Shown here: piece by piece, positions 1 to 12,118 of the stretch
Layout of the letters: every line of letters begins with the position of its first letter
How positions within the stretch are numbered: the first letter of the stretch is position 1
Assembly: GCA_947396885.1 (NCBI GenBank)
Contig: OX377202.1
Coordinates: 12,896,001 to 12,960,000, forward strand
DNA: 64,000 bases
DNA from: Heligmosomoides polygyrus polygyrus
Taxonomy: Eukaryota > Nematoda > Chromadorea > Rhabditida > Heligmosomidae
Direction of reading: 5' to 3'
Translations under genes and position numbers: made by a program
Notes under the pieces: generated by a model
Databases searched by the model: none
Seen by the model: only the letters and a program-made list of their open reading frames with translations
What the model was told of the DNA's origin: nothing

Positions 1-20
1 CTGACTGCGCCACACGCGCC
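1..20 (-). mobile_element. SINE head, cut by window edge
   Basis: The reverse complement reads GGCGCGTGTGGCGCAGTCAG, the 5' head of the tRNA-derived SINE family described at 42175. The rest lies outside the window. Confidence 0.55.
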
Positions 21-321
21 TACACGATATCTTCTAGAAGTATCCCATAAAAAATTGTGTAGTGACGACATCTTCTTTCAATCCATTATTTTTAACTAAT
101 TTGCCTTTCTCGTCTATATTTAATTTGTTGGAATTTGAAGAGAGGGTAGAAATGCTCACTACTTTTACGGCAGCCTGGCTGAATCTGTTTAGAATGAACA
201 TCGCTAATGCAATTGAAGAGTTCTACAAAAACAAGCCTCCGAAAGATACCGGGTGTTGTAGCGACCTTGTCGTAGCGCTACCTGGGAGAGCTGGATAGAA
301 TCGTGGTTGTTTCGCACCCAG

Positions 322-718
322 TAGACATTGGATACGACGCCGATTCGGATAACTTGGAGTCGTCATTTTTTCAAACTCTGTTGAAAAATGTCGTACGAAT
401 AATGGAATTTTTGAAAAGCTGGGATCTTAGGACGGTTCGGATGGGGGTGTTTTTCACAACATCAGATTTTCAGAAAATTCAAGTACTGATTTGGATGAGA
501 ATTCTGAAGGCCTGTCCGGTTCGGATATCCCATGTGAGGTCTGAAGATAAATTAGTTATTTAGATCATTCTAAACTCTTTGTTAAAGCTACCCTTTCCTG
601 AACCATCCCCAGATCCGGGATTTTTCAAAAATCCAGTTGATCGCGTAATTTTCCTAACCAGGTTTGAAAAAAAAAAAAGAATTCGAATTATCCGTATCGG
701 TGTCGGACCCAATATTCC
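322..718. mobile_element. fold-back element, TAGACATTGGAT ends
   Basis: The left end TAGACATTGGATACGACGCC is matched inverted by the right end near 690-717 (GTGTCGGACCCAATATT). The same ends bound the larger copy at 47895-49337, and a right-end remnant lies at 36170-36222. There is no coding content. Confidence 0.6.
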
Positions 719-728
719 ATACCCTATG

Positions 729-858
729 GTCAGATTTATCAACCGCTTACCGCCCTCTAACGGTGAAAATACCGCCAAATCTGATGATGAATGTCACATC
801 AGGGCGTTTGGCGGTATTTTCACCGTTAGAGGGCAGATAGCGGTTGATGAATCTGGCT
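729..858. mobile_element. GGGCCGGATTCATCAA-type fold-back MITE
   Basis: Arms of about 55 bases contain CCGCCCTCTAACGGTGAAAA and its inverted copy, and end in degenerate ATTTATCAA/TTGATGAAT. It belongs to the CCGCCCTCTAACGG subfamily, also at 29855 and 31930. Confidence 0.75.
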
Positions 859-3169
859 ACTGAGCTACTCTATCCTTCCATGCAGAGTTGATGTTTTGGT
901 GGCAAAAGTGTTCGAGAGGGGAAACGCACTGAATTATTGGACGGTCTTTGCAGGTCATTGCGTAAGCCAAATGCAGACTTGAAGTGCTTCTACAATTTGC
1001 AATGGAATGAAATATCTGGCGCATTCCGGATTCCATGAGCAGTTGGGTGGCACCGAACTCGGTCATGTTTGCCGTTCAGGACATGGTTGAGTTGAGTAAA
1101 TGCAGAAGTGCAAAATGGCATAGATTACCGTTGTTCATGTTGTGTTGAATACGCCATGAGCTCTACTTCAACGAGATAGGAGCTTCTTTATTGCATATTC
1201 GGTCTCACCAGTGACTTGGGATGGTCGTCTAAGAGGTAGATCAGTTCTTTGTTTCTCAGACAATTTTTCCATTGGTGACTCCTCTCAATGGACGACAAGT
1301 GATACGTGTAGTGTATTAATGGGATTGATCCCTTCTGTCGAGAGACAAGGACTATGAGCAAAGGGGAGACACGGTGAGAGCCAACCCAAGACTAACGTAG
1401 TTCCTTAGATTTGGAGGCTTTTATGGACTCTCCTTGAGGCGCGCCTACCGTGTGCTCCTCGGATTCTCCGTCTGGTACGGTTTTATGGCTCTGGGACCGT
1501 CGTTGGCATATCTGCAGGAGCAGGTCCTAAACCTCCCCCGGATACATTACGCCATCTCATGCCCTTAACGAACACTTGCAGAATACACCGGTGCCTGTAT
1601 ATTCCACAGGTCTTAGTTGACCTAACGACGATACCTTTCTTTGCTAGGATAGCCTAACTGACGGCATTCTGCGTTGTTTCGAGCATGAAACGTTCTCTTA
1701 CATTCTAATTCGGCGTGGTTTCGTAAACCTGGCGTAATTTTCTAACAAAACGGTGTTTTCTAGCGCTTAGCAGAATCTGGTACTTTGCCGCTTAATGACG
1801 TTGGATACCGAGTACTTCTAGGCTTCACTGAACGACACACAATAAGTGCTAATGGTGTGCAGTGAGGTGCAAACGAAGCGAGAAGTGACGGAATCCTCGA
1901 CGGACTAGCCCTTGGTGTTTATACGCGCTGTTGTTAAGAGGATTCTTCAACAATTGTTGGGCGACACATCCGTCGTTGACAGCCTCGTCGGTTTCTTGGA
2001 AACTGAACAGTCAGCCGTCAGTCGGCCGCGCTGACTACTGGCTAATCTTCTTTACAGATGCCGAGTTTCACCAACCGAATCGATCAATACTGTTGATTAA
2101 TCGAATTCGCTTGTGTGCTGCGAGGTCCTTCCATATTCACGCATGCCTCATCTCCACTGAACTTTAGGCACAAATCGATGTATATCGATCAATATTTCTT
2201 TGTAGATCGTTTCTGTCTGTTCTCAAACCCCTCTGACTCGTGCTGATACCATTTTAGTTGTTTTTGTTATTGTTTATTACGATCGCATAAGGCAATACGT
2301 TAGAAAACAAACACAGAAGTAATCACAAAAGAGGAACACAAGGACGAAAACATACAAATAGTGAGACAGCACTTACAAACAATCATACTATTCAACCAAT
2401 TTGAGATCTAAACAACAAAATTTCCACTCGGCTTCTGAATATTCCCGGTGTTAGGGGGAACTGAAGGTGCTTAGAGAATTTTAGGTATAAACTACCTGCC
2501 TTATAAATGGAAGACGTTGCTCGCAAATTGGTTCTTGGCGGAGGTAGCTGTAGCTTGGCGGAATAATCGGTGGTTCTTCTTAGAATAGGGAGTTTCATAT
2601 ATTCAAGTGTACCGAAAGCATCTGTCAGAAATAAACATCTCGGACTACCATTCCCAGAATCTCGCCGCAGAGTTTTTGACATCTGTCTTTTACATAAGCG
2701 ATTATACTTTGCCACCGATTTGGGGCCATGTAGATTCTTTAAGATGACTGAGTGGCCATTGTTTCGATACAATCAATGTTTCCACTGGAAACTTCGTATG
2801 TGGACATGCAAAAGGACGTATGAACAAACGCACAAACGGATTAAGTCAATTGCATGCAGTGAAACTCTAGGTTTTGTAGACATGTCGCTCGATAGGAAAA
2901 CACCCCGCAGGTGACATATTTGGACAACAACTTTTCCTCGGAGCAAAGAATCCTAGGTCTGCCTGCTAACCGCTTTCATTGTATCCGCAAGGAGTCGTAT
3001 TTCGTCGTGAGGGGGCGTTGTCTAAGTGTTATCTGACTCTGGGCTGCTCCCAGGTGTTGATCAGCCTAGTCCTAGTCTCTATCTCTCATGGTGTAGCCAC
3101 ATCTGGCGTTTTGGCAGTTGGTAATTTAGGATTAAAGTACTATATATGCTTGGTTCTACTGCTGGTGAG
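859..3169. other. unassigned non-repeat-like stretch
   Basis: No convincing exon chain, RNA gene or known repeat was seen. The 126-codon minus-strand ORF at 2392-2772 lacks coding features and no family is recognised. Moderate GC with no obvious repeat ends; it could hold diverged transposon sequence. Confidence 0.5.
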
Positions 3170-3171
3170 GA

Positions 3172-3448
3172 TGCGTGTAGCACAGTCGGAGGAGGTGCCG
3201 GCTGTCCCGTGCACACAATACCAGGTTCCTGGTCGAGATTTCTCGCCCAGGCCAAGCAAGCCGTCCATCCCCTGAGGATCGGTGAATTGGTACAGGAGTT
3301 GTATGGGAAGGGTAAAGCGCTGGCTTGTTCATCGGCTAGCCACCGCGAGTCATTGTATAGCCAAATACGCATTCAACGATATCCCGTAGAGGCAGAATGC
3401 ATGGCGCATCCCAAAAGGACTGAGTAGCGCCGTCTTTTATCCCTATTC
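3172..3448 (+). mobile_element. tRNA-derived SINE, older copy
   Basis: It has a box A-like GTAGCACAGTCGG and the family body through GGCGCATCCCAAAAGGACTG. It ends near a TTTATCCC tail. Several substitutions and small deletions indicate an older copy. Confidence 0.8.
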
Positions 3449-3549
3449 AGCTGCAACGTCTGCCTTTCTTCATTGCCTATAGAGGCTGCTGCATCGGTTG
3501 GCTCCTCAATACGTCAGGGGTTAAATCTTCAGTTATTTGTACTATCCTG

Positions 3550-4032
3550 GTGCCATATTCTTCAACGACTTACAGAGATTTAACGGAGAAATTACAGCCG
3601 AAATTCCCGATAACGCCAACATTTTACCATATCGCCTGATTATAAAAAAAAGGATAAAGGACGGCGTTACTCAATCCCTTCTGGGATGCGCCAGCGCATT
3701 CTACTTCTACGGGATGTCGTGGAGGCTACATGAATGCTTATTTGGCCATACAATGACTTGCGGTGGCCAGCCGATGAACAAGTCAGCGCTCTACCCTGCC
3801 CAGACAAGTCTGGTACCAATTCACCGACCCCGGAGGGATGGAAGGCTTGGTTGGCCTGGGCGGGAAATCCGAACCAGGAACCTGGTATCGGGTGCACGCG
3901 ACAGTCGCACCTCCTACGACTGCGCTACACGCGCCCTCGCCTGATTATAAGCCGCGTTAATTCGCATTTTTTCAGGAATTTCGGCTATAATTTCTCCGTT
4001 AATTCTCTGTAAGTCGTCGATGAATCCGGCCC
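3550..4032. mobile_element. fold-back MITE split by a SINE
   Basis: CTG target duplications flank both ends (3547-3549 and 4033-4035). The outer arms carry GACTTACAGAGATTTAACGG and its inverted copy. The centre holds a minus-strand SINE, so this is a two-level nest. Confidence 0.85.
3646..3937 (-). mobile_element. tRNA-derived SINE with 13-bp target duplication
   Basis: It is flanked on both sides by CGCCTGATTATAA (3633-3645 and 3938-3950). The head is TAGCGCAGTCG on the minus strand and the tail is (TCCTTTA). The direct repeat and tail fit LINE-type retroposition. Confidence 0.92.
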
Positions 4033-4668
4033 CTGATTGTAATCTCGTCAAATGTGCTCAGTAAAGTCAGAAGCAGGAAATAGAATACATGGCCATTTAG
4101 AGAACTTTAAGGACGATTGGGGTAGAGGGAGCGGCTGTTATTTTCGTGTTGATTGCATAAGGACAAGTTATGTGTTATGCGAGTAAGGGAGGGGTTGTTC
4201 CTCCTAAACGTGGATTTTTTCAATGTACAGCACGGTAGGACAATATGCTGCGCTTTGCTTGACATAGTCTACCTAAGTTCTAGGATTTCGTTGGAGAATG
4301 AAACTGAAGTCAAAAAAAGAGGAAAAAAGTCGTCGTCACACAGCCGTGTACCCCCTCAGCACGCATTGTACCACGAGTTGTACTGTGTGTATTCCATTTT
4401 CACGTCAAAATGGACAGTTCTCTTTGTATACTGGTCATTTTTGAAATCAAACTGAACACTATCGAAATCAAAGCGTAGTCTTTCCAATTAAGCTAACCAT
4501 AAGTACTTTCTAAAAAGGCGCGGATAAGTGTTCGATCCAAAAATTTACTCCAGCATGCACACTATCAGTCAGACAAGCTAAGATAATTGCTGTACGATTT
4601 CATGATGCAGTCTGCTATCCTAGTTTTACTGGTGTGGGCTATCATACCATTTTTATTAAAAGTTATTA

Positions 4669-4953
4669 GGATAAGGATAAAGACGGCGTTACTCAATCCC
4701 TTTTGGGATGCGCCGCGCATTCTACTTCTACGGGATGTTGTGGAGGCGATTTGAATGCGTATTTGGCCACACAATGACTTGCGATGCCTAGTCGATGAAC
4801 AAGTCAGCGCTCTATCCCTCCCAGACAAGTCTGGTACCAATTCACCGACCCCCGAATGATGGAAGGCTTGGTTGGCCTGGGCGGGAAATCCGAACCAGGA
4901 GCCTGGTATCGGGTGCACGCGACGCGCCTCCTCCGACTGCGCTGAACGCGCCC
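4669..4953 (-). mobile_element. tRNA-derived SINE with 14-bp target duplication
   Basis: It is flanked by ATTAAAAGTTATTA at 4655-4668 and 4954-4967, a perfect 14-bp duplication. The body matches the family consensus and the tail is TTATCCTTATCC on the minus strand. Confidence 0.93.
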
Positions 4954-4985
4954 ATTAAAAGTTATTACAACAAGATAGTCAATCG

Positions 4986-5405
4986 TCATATTCTCCATCT
5001 GTGTCCACAACTCTTCTCCAACGATTGGACAGAGAGTTGATTGCATTCCCCCAGAAAGAAGCTGGCCTGCTGCCGATCCATTCGTCGACTGCGCATTGCA
5101 CTTTTTGACGTTGCGAGCATCGTTTGTTCCTGAAAAAGTGAGTAAGACCTGAATACTGCATGGTCACAAGGGCTTATATCTGGTGAATACGCAGGATATG
5201 CTCGATAGACTCCTTCCTTATCGATTTCTGTTTCAGTTCCAAGAGACTGCCAGTAGACCGATACTATCGGTCCGATAGGGTTAATCGGTATGCTATTGCG
5301 TAAGAAATTCGGGCCGCCTTGTTGTGCGAAGAGAACATCCCGTTTGGATCTTATATAAAGACGCGCCAAACACTGGTTCAAACGGCCCAGAAAATTATGG
5401 GACAC
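4986..5405 (-). pseudogene. mariner transposase C-terminal remnant
   Basis: The minus-strand frame contains AYPAYSPDISPCDHAVFRSY, the mariner HPPYSPDLAPSDYHLF block with the last catalytic Asp region. After it comes a decayed tail ending with a W...V..DGEY-like motif across a frameshift. The N-terminal half is gone. Confidence 0.8.
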
Positions 5406-5559
5406 CCTAGTAGTGTATCGAAAACGTCTGTATCTGTCACTTGAAAGTAAACGAAGCCAATACTGTGTCCATTTTACGAAGCTTCGAACACTATATCCAC
5501 TTTTTGGGGTGATGGTTTATTAAAATTTTAAAAATAAAGGGAAAAATGATAGAGAACGG

Positions 5560-5715
5560 CGTTAGCAAATTCGATTTTGGAATGCGCCGTGCAGTCTACT
5601 TCTGCGAGATGTTGTGGTGGCGATTCAATACGTATTTGATCTATACAATCACTTGCGGAAGGCGGTCGATAAGCGTGCTTTACCTTCACCAGACAAGTCT
5701 GACGCGAATTCATGT
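5560..5715 (-). mobile_element. degenerate SINE fragment
   Basis: It resembles the 3' two-thirds of the SINE family in inverted orientation (GCGCCGTGCAGTCTACTTCT, then ACAAGTCTG). Strongly diverged. Confidence 0.6.
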
Positions 5716-5719
5716 TCAG

Positions 5720-6860
5720 TTCAGTCGAAGATTTATTTTTATCCTCTTTGAAACTGCCTAGATTGTTTTAGATTTTTGGAAGGCGTTGGCTCTTTAATTT
5801 GTAAGCTGTTCAGTTTAATTCTAAATGGCTTCGAAAATGTCCATTTTGCCTTGATGAGCGTCCCATTTGGCGTGAAAATTGTGCATATGCAGCCTCGCAT
5901 CTAGTAAGTAAAGGCACATCTGTGTGGTCTGAAAAAGCACCGCTTGACGTCTGTTTCAAGTGCTCAGAGTGCGGCTCTACTGCAGAACCGGTTCCTAGGT
6001 TTTGTGGGCGTAGGAACTGTCACTACAATGGTCCAGGAACAGGCAGTTGCCACCTACTGTGTCAACAAATGTCGCTACCGTTAACAAGATGCCCTATCTT
6101 TAGCTCACGAATACAACTTTGGGGCTTTCTTCTTCGGAGAATGGTCATTTCGTGTTTTCGACGTCGTTTTCACAAGAAAAGCATAGTACAGCAGAGTTGT
6201 TTCTACCGCTTCTAACGTGGTCTGTCCTATAGCAGCAAAAGAAGCCCTCATCTTTAGATACTGATCGATATTCTCTCTAATGGCGTTCTTATTGAAATCA
6301 CGCTCAGCATTTCACCCGGAAGGAAATCGAGAACGGTTTTCCTGATGCTATGGCTCTGTCGCGGAGGTGTTTGAGCGTCCGAGCAGTAGCGCGTTTGATT
6401 TAACGCTGTAGTTATGCCGTTGAAGTCGCCCTGATTCTTATCAAATTACGGATTGATTGATGGCAAACAAGGGGTCAAGTACCCCTTTGCACATTGAATT
6501 TTGGGCTTTGGCCACGTGAGGTTGTACATTCAGGCGTTAGTGTTTGACCGAGGAAGTTTTGTGTGGTCTTCACCGGCTGTGAAAAAGGCGTGATGGCGTT
6601 CAGTCAGTATTTGCTGTGACTGCGATATGATTCGTCACTGTGCAATGGCTTGATGGCTTTCATCATCGATTACCTTCCCCATTCTCGCTTCCTGTGGTGG
6701 TTCCAAGGCTTTCCAGGTGTTGTAGGAGTTTTGCTAGATTAGAGGCTACTTAGCCAATCGTTCTGTAACTGTCGCGACTTGCAAGGGTCTTCTCCGTTGC
6801 GAAAATAATGACCATTTTCTTTTTTGTTACATAATTCGTTCCTTAGGCGTACTGTAACGT
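5720..6860. other. unassigned stretch
   Basis: A plus-strand frame at 5922-6215 has a Cys-rich patch (CFKCSECGSTAEPVPRFCGR), but no splice context or family is recognised. Nothing else supported. Confidence 0.4.
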
Positions 6861-6910
6861 AGACGGAGGAGGCACCGGCTGTCGCTGTACTCGGTATCAA
6901 GGTTCATGGG

Positions 6911-7094
6911 TACATGTCGCGAAGGTGAGCAACACTGATAGGTAGACGCGCTAGCCATTAATAACCAAGCAGAGCACAGACCGAACACAGGGTACCGACC
7001 GTACAGGCCCTCTCTCAACGGCACGCCCACTCAATGCAGTCTGATTGGCTGGCGCGCTCACACCTATCAATGCTGCCCCTCTTCGCAACATATA
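6911..7094. mobile_element. ACATGTCGCG fold-back element inside a SINE fragment
   Basis: The ends ACATGTCGCGAAGGTGAGCA and its inverted match near 7080-7094 are the same as in the copy at 19791-19987. It interrupts SINE-like sequence at about 6855-6910. Confidence 0.65.
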
Positions 7095-7425
7095 CCGGTT
7101 CATGTTTCGTTCATGGGGAAAATAATGGTTTAGTGCTTTTTCTGAAGGTAAGAAAAGGCACAACGTGTTAGATCGCGCCTTGCGTTCGTCCAACTCGTTG
7201 CGTGGTTGATAATGTGAACGTTGCTCACGGGAACCAGAAAAGTGAGGAAATTTGTGTTTCTGCAATTGCTTTTGATGTGCCGTTGACAAGTGCGTACTAA
7301 GTATTGTGTACTACGCAAACATAGTTTTTGCTATCATTCAAATGAAAATCGCGACAATCTGGACAAGTTTATAACGCAATCTCTTCTTTTAGAAAATGGT
7401 GCCTTCCTGCACTTTAAGGCTTATT

Positions 7426-7551
7426 TTATACTTTGGCGACGCTGTTGTCGACGACGTCGGCGACAATGTTGCGAAGGCTGCTACGCACTTCATAGCATCC
7501 GCTCAACATTGTCGCCGACGTCGCCGAAAACAGCCTCACCGAAGTATAACA
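7426..7551. mobile_element. short fold-back MITE
   Basis: Arms of about 48 bases: ATACTTTGGCGACGCTGTTG, then CGTCGGCGACAATGTTG, mirrored at 7505-7551. The loop is about 30 bases. It sits in the dispersed repeat at 7100-7920. Confidence 0.75.
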
Positions 7552-7559
7552 TAGGCCTA

Positions 7560-7920
7560 TGACAAGCTTTTTTTTTACCATTATTTCTCCATGAAAGCTT
7601 TTTTTACACAATCTCGAACAGCAGGCTTACTTAATGGGTCAGGCGAACTATAAATAAACTTCAATGAAACTGATACTGAATTTTCTGTGAACAAAAAAAA
7701 TCTAAAATTTACGCTAGCCTTTTTGGAAAATCTTGCTTGATCTGGATGTTTGGTATTGAAGATGTTCAGGTTGATTTCCTAAGTGTAAGAGTGTTCATTT
7801 TGGTTTGAACGGTGTGTAATTTGGTTCGTAGAGTGTTTAGTTTGATTTCAGAGTCGTCCGATTTGATTTCAGAAGTGTACAAGTTGATATGAAAGTGGTA
7901 TGTGTGGAAATTAGGTGCAA
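7560..7920. repeat. dispersed GTGTCCAGTTTGATTT-rich repeat
   Basis: Short degenerate units of the type GTGTNCAGTTTGATTT recur. Similar sequence lies at 16990-17130 (inverted), 18110-18200 and 51440-51545, suggesting one long dispersed family. Confidence 0.5.
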
Positions 7921-8069
7921 CAATGTATAGTGTATTACGCATTCTACTGAATACTGGTGGTGTGCGTCGTTCATTCTTGACAGTGTGTCCAGCAAACTTA
8001 GTTATAGCGGCCTTATATGGAAGAGAGCACTTCCCGAAACAAATGCATTGAGATTGAAAGATCAGACGC

Positions 8070-8330
8070 GATCTCCATTCCTTTTGGCATGCGCCGTACG
8101 TATTCTTTTTCCGTGAGATCGTGGAGTTACTTGGATTGCACGTTTGGCTCCAGAATTAGCCGACTGCTTCGCAGGCCAGCCTTTGGACGTATTGGCCATT
8201 TCTCAGCCAGATTCCGTACCAACACCGTTTCTTGGATGTCCATGTACGGATTCAAATGGCCTCCACGACGTCCCGTAAAAGTAGTATGCATGGCGCATCC
8301 CAAAAGGGACTGAGTAACGCCGTTTTGTAA
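8070..8330. mobile_element. two SINE fragments in inverted orientation
   Basis: About 8070-8150 matches the SINE 3' region on the minus strand. About 8240-8330 matches the same region on the plus strand, ending GGCGCATCCCAAAAGGGACT. Together they form a small fold-back. Confidence 0.6.
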
Positions 8331-8392
8331 TACCTTTGGTTAAGGGATTGCGAGATGAATTTCGACCTCACGTTGGTTGGCTTGGCGTCCTG

Positions 8393-8560
8393 GGGCCGGA
8401 GTCGTCAACGATTTGCAGCAATCTAACGGTGAAAATACTGCTGAAATTCCTGATGGCGCGGCTTATATCACTCACCATATCACTTGATAAGACGCGGTAT
8501 CAGGGATTTTGGCTGTATTTTCTCTGTTAAATTGCTGTAAGTCGTTGATGAATCCGGCCC
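8393..8560. mobile_element. GGGCCGGATTCATCAA-type fold-back MITE
   Basis: It is preceded by CTG (8390-8392). The arms contain CAATCTAACGGTGAAAATAC and TTGCTGTAAGTCGTTGATGA. The right flank CCG is a mutated target copy. Confidence 0.82.
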
Positions 8561-10011
8561 CCGGTCGCGGTGAGCGCACTTCGAGCGTGAAATGGATTCG
8601 GAATATGCGATGAATTCCTCCCCGTGCGAGCTGCGCCACGTCAATCCTGTGCGCTGATGTGAATTAGGGGCTTCTCATCAGGTTGCTGTTGTCACAGAAG
8701 AGCTGTGGCCACCCCAATCTTTGTAGTAGAAGCTGCGGTGCTGGAAAGGGTGACCGATCTTTAATTGTAGTTCTTCGATATTGGTCGCCAAGAATGGCAG
8801 CTGTCACTCATTTTCGACCGCGGGTGTTGCATTTGTAACCGTGGTAGCGGTCGCGGCGAGATTATTCGAACGGTTTTCCTGCGGCACTCGGTCGGCCGTC
8901 TGTGGTAATTAAATTCTGAGGGCAGCTGGCCAGTGTTCCATTTGGAATTCGGTTATTCCACCCTTTCGCGGACACGTGGAGCGGGCGGTTGGCTACTGTT
9001 TCATCCTGAGCCTGCTGTCCATTTTCTGAGGATTTTTCCTGCAGTTTCTAGGTGCTTAGACGCGGGTTTCTCATCCAGGAGGCAGCTTCGCATGGGTCTT
9101 CGTTGGGTTGTTTTGGATCAATTTCTGGTTTTAAAGCGCATGAGGTCGTTCCATGGAGCCATCTGCCTTCGCATCATTCCGCCAGACGTTCGGCACTGCC
9201 ATCAAAACAAAACGCCGTTTTCTCATGGCAAAGTGCTGCTTCCGAAACGATTCGTTCTTCCAAGCATCTCGTTCCGACATGGATGAATCGTTTTATAGGA
9301 GCCATTAATTCTGCTATGCTAGAGCACTTGTGTTATTCGCTTGAACATCATCTGACTGCGTTTGTGATCCTCACAAAGTTCAAGCGTTGAAAGCGTGCTT
9401 GTCAGCACTTCGGCTTTCGTCGTGTGGACGTTGTCGGGTGTTCTCATGACCTCCGTTTTCATCAACAGCTGGATTGACTTTCCCTGTTGAGAGGGGAAGG
9501 TGCAGGCAGCGTCACGATGAAAAGTGAGATTACATACACCACGCCGGCAAGGGGGGTTTTCAAATCCTATGAGCAGTTCGGTAATTTAAAATGTCCGTTC
9601 TCTGCCTAATAGGTGTTGCCGTTGTTATATTGACGATGTGCATGGTAGTATAAACCTTGTCTAAGACTTCGAGCACTGAAAAATTCTGTAGCATTCGCGG
9701 CGAGAGTCCGTGGAGGTGTTTTAGGATTCCCAGTGAATGATCAATTTTGAATTGTGGTTTTCTCATAACAAGTAGGTTGTTATTTTTACTTCTATGCCTA
9801 GTATTTTTTTTTACAAATATTACTTGTTTTTTTGCAGCAGAAAAAATAGTCTTCAGTTGCCAACAGCTCCTACAAGAAGAGTTATCAGATCCCAGAATCA
9901 ATACGGTAATTAGAAATGTCTACACATTGATTATCTGCGCTGCCGCATCGACATTGTGGTTTTTACAAGGGCGCGGCGCGTGGTAGTATAAACCTTGTCT
10001 AACCAGGAGAC
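8561..10011. other. unassigned stretch with one direct repeat
   Basis: No supported gene. GTGGTAGTATAAACCTTGTC occurs near 9645 and again near 9980 as a direct repeat about 340 bases apart, possibly marking a repeat unit or an insertion. Confidence 0.4.
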
Positions 10012-10395
10012 TACTGTATGGGCAGAATCGCCTCTTCCGGGAAAACAACAAAATGCAGATATCTCGACCCCAATGAAACTCTGCGCAGAGTTACGGTCGA
10101 CGGAAGCTGGCGGCGTTATCCCTCTGCATGCGCACGAAGGACGGGCTCAAGTTGGCTGGAAACAGCGCTGACGAGCGGGCGGTGGTGGCACAGTGGGTAG
10201 ATGGATGGCGTATTCCCCATGACCGCTGTTTCCAGCCAACTTGAGCCCGCCCTCTGCGTGCAGGCAGAGGGCTAACGCCGCCAACGGCCCAACCTCCGTC
10301 GTCCCTAACGCTGTGCAGAGTTGTACTGGAGTCGAGACATTTGCATTTTGTTGTTTCCCAGAAAGAGGCGATTCTGCCCATATACAACACTTGGG
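10012..10395. mobile_element. ~385-bp fold-back element with tRNA-like loop
   Basis: The arms pair GGGCAGAATCGCCTCTTCC with its inverted copy near 10370-10390, and GCTCAAGTTGGCTGGAAACA near 10148 with its inverted copy near 10227. The loop at 10170-10205 carries GTGGCACAGTGGGTAGATGG, a box A-like sequence. A one-armed relative lies at 40020-40230. Confidence 0.75.
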
Positions 10396-10569
10396 CCGTT
10401 CCGACCTGCCCTTGAGATAGTTTCCTGGCTAGAAGGATGGGCTTGCTCGCAGTGCCTCTAGTTGTAACGATCCACAGGCAGATGTACCAACATGCAGGAC
10501 TATGGAGGTGCTACAAAAAGACATGCCGACTTGATTCTCGATATTCTCTGTACCTCCAGGAATCCATTC

Positions 10570-10790
10570 TGAAGCGTTCCTTAACCGTACCTACCGTATG
10601 CGGCGGAACAACAACGGATGTCATATTCGGGATCAGCATCTCAAATAAACCCCTGGGCGAAGTTTGAGCGAAATCGATTATTATGACCTCGGCGGTGTTA
10701 GTCACCTCATGCCTACAGTAGGACGAAATTTCAAAATTACCTTCCCCCCTTCCTCTGGCCTAGGTTTGGGCGAAAAACTTTTCTCGACAT
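10570..10790 (+). repeat. copy of the 56.2-56.7 kb repeat unit
   Basis: ACGGATGTCATATTCGGGAT, then AATAAACCCCTGGGCGAAGT and a GAGCGAAATCG segment, match the tandem and inverted units at 56222-56728. Confidence 0.6.
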
Positions 10791-10988
10791 CTAGAGCCGT
10801 GAAAGTACAGTGGTGCCTGATGGTCGCGGCTATTCTTCTTCCGCTACGCCAAGAGCGCTCTTCGCACGTCATAGAAATGAGCTGTAGTCTTGTGCTGTTT
10901 GCGCCCTCCTAGCTTAGAGATCGCGCGTAAGCGTCCACGCTGAGATTCGATCGATCTCTTGTCGCCCGCGGTGGCACTCGCGGCAAGC

Positions 10989-11057
10989 GGATCGTGGTGC
11001 AGTGGATAAAGGCGCGCTTCATGTGAGGGAGCTAGGTGGTTCGGTTCTCCTGCGTTG
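10989..11057 (+). repeat. tRNA-like repeat head, third family
   Basis: It has a box A-like GTGCAGTGGATAAAGGC and a box B-like GGTTCGGTTCTCC. The downstream sequence aligns with that after the similar head at 34790. No proper cloverleaf could be drawn. Confidence 0.45.
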
Positions 11058-12118
11058 TGGCTTACTTGCATTTCAACTCGCTACTTGGGATTTGAGGGCT
11101 TTAACGTATACGTTCTTTTGAGGCACCATTTGCGCTTTTTTCCAGCCGTATGTGCTTCGCCGGTCGAGGAGCGCAGAACCCAGCTCGGAGTCTCCCTGAG
11201 CGATAACAGTAGTCTCCACACGGGCAGCTTGGACGGCACACACCCTGGGGTTCCCTCCCTAGACTGGCTGTGCGCTCTTCGAGAACCCCAGCTACGCACT
11301 CCCCTTGAGTGCACACATTTAGGAAGGAAAGATTCCGCGCTCTGTCGCAAAAATGCGTGAGAATATTGCGGCGAGTGCGTGCGTGTGATGAACGCTTGCG
11401 GCGTAGGGAAGGAGGAATAACCGCGATCGCCGCTGATTCTTCCACTATGGTTTGAAGTCGACTTCGTCTTGTGGTTTTCAGTGTAGAGCAAGATCGGCGC
11501 TGCTAGACAGTGCAGTTGCAGAAGCAGATGTAGTGACGGTTTAAAGGGGGATGATAGGATCGCCGCTACAAATCCGCCGTCGCTGAGCGTCCTCATGCGT
11601 TGCGTGCGCGTCTCTTCCTCGTTCTGACGTGTCCCAACATGTTATCACAGTCGCAAACATGTCGATTTCTGTTCGCTGGCACATCGTTAGAAGGGCGTCT
11701 CCGATGTGCTCCCCTTTTTCCCCACTTAGGCCTCTGAGGATATTCAAATCTGTCTGCCAAAGCCGAGCAAGGGATTTAGGCTTGTTGTCTAGGTGTCGTT
11801 CCACTCGTGAGATCACTCTGTGTGACAACGTCTCTATCTAGAGGATGCTTGACCGCGTGGCATGTAGGATCTTGGGGAAGTAGAATCTGGTGTAGTCACC
11901 TGGTATAGCCTTCCAGGTGTATTTATGTGTTCTCTCTAGAACTTTCGATCTTCTTAGTATTACTCGAATACTTTTTGCTCACATTTATGTTTGCTCTCTA
12001 ACCATAGGGCTTGCGGTTTTTAATAGTCTTTCTGTAACTAAGGAAAGCATGAATTTGTTTTCTTTTCCTTCTCATTCTATTCGGTGGGAGGTCTATAGAA
12101 GAACGCTATAGTTGTGCT
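11058..12118. other. unassigned stretch
   Basis: Overlapping long frames on both strands (11055-11600) have no recognisable domain or splice context. Nothing else supported. Confidence 0.4.

Noticed and set aside
2392..2772. 126-codon minus-strand ORF
   Set aside because: It has no domain, splice context or coding-like codon use, and an equally long frame overlaps on the other strand.
5922..6215. Cys-rich ORF as a zinc-finger protein
   Set aside because: Cys spacing fits no known finger, and there is no second exon or splice signal.
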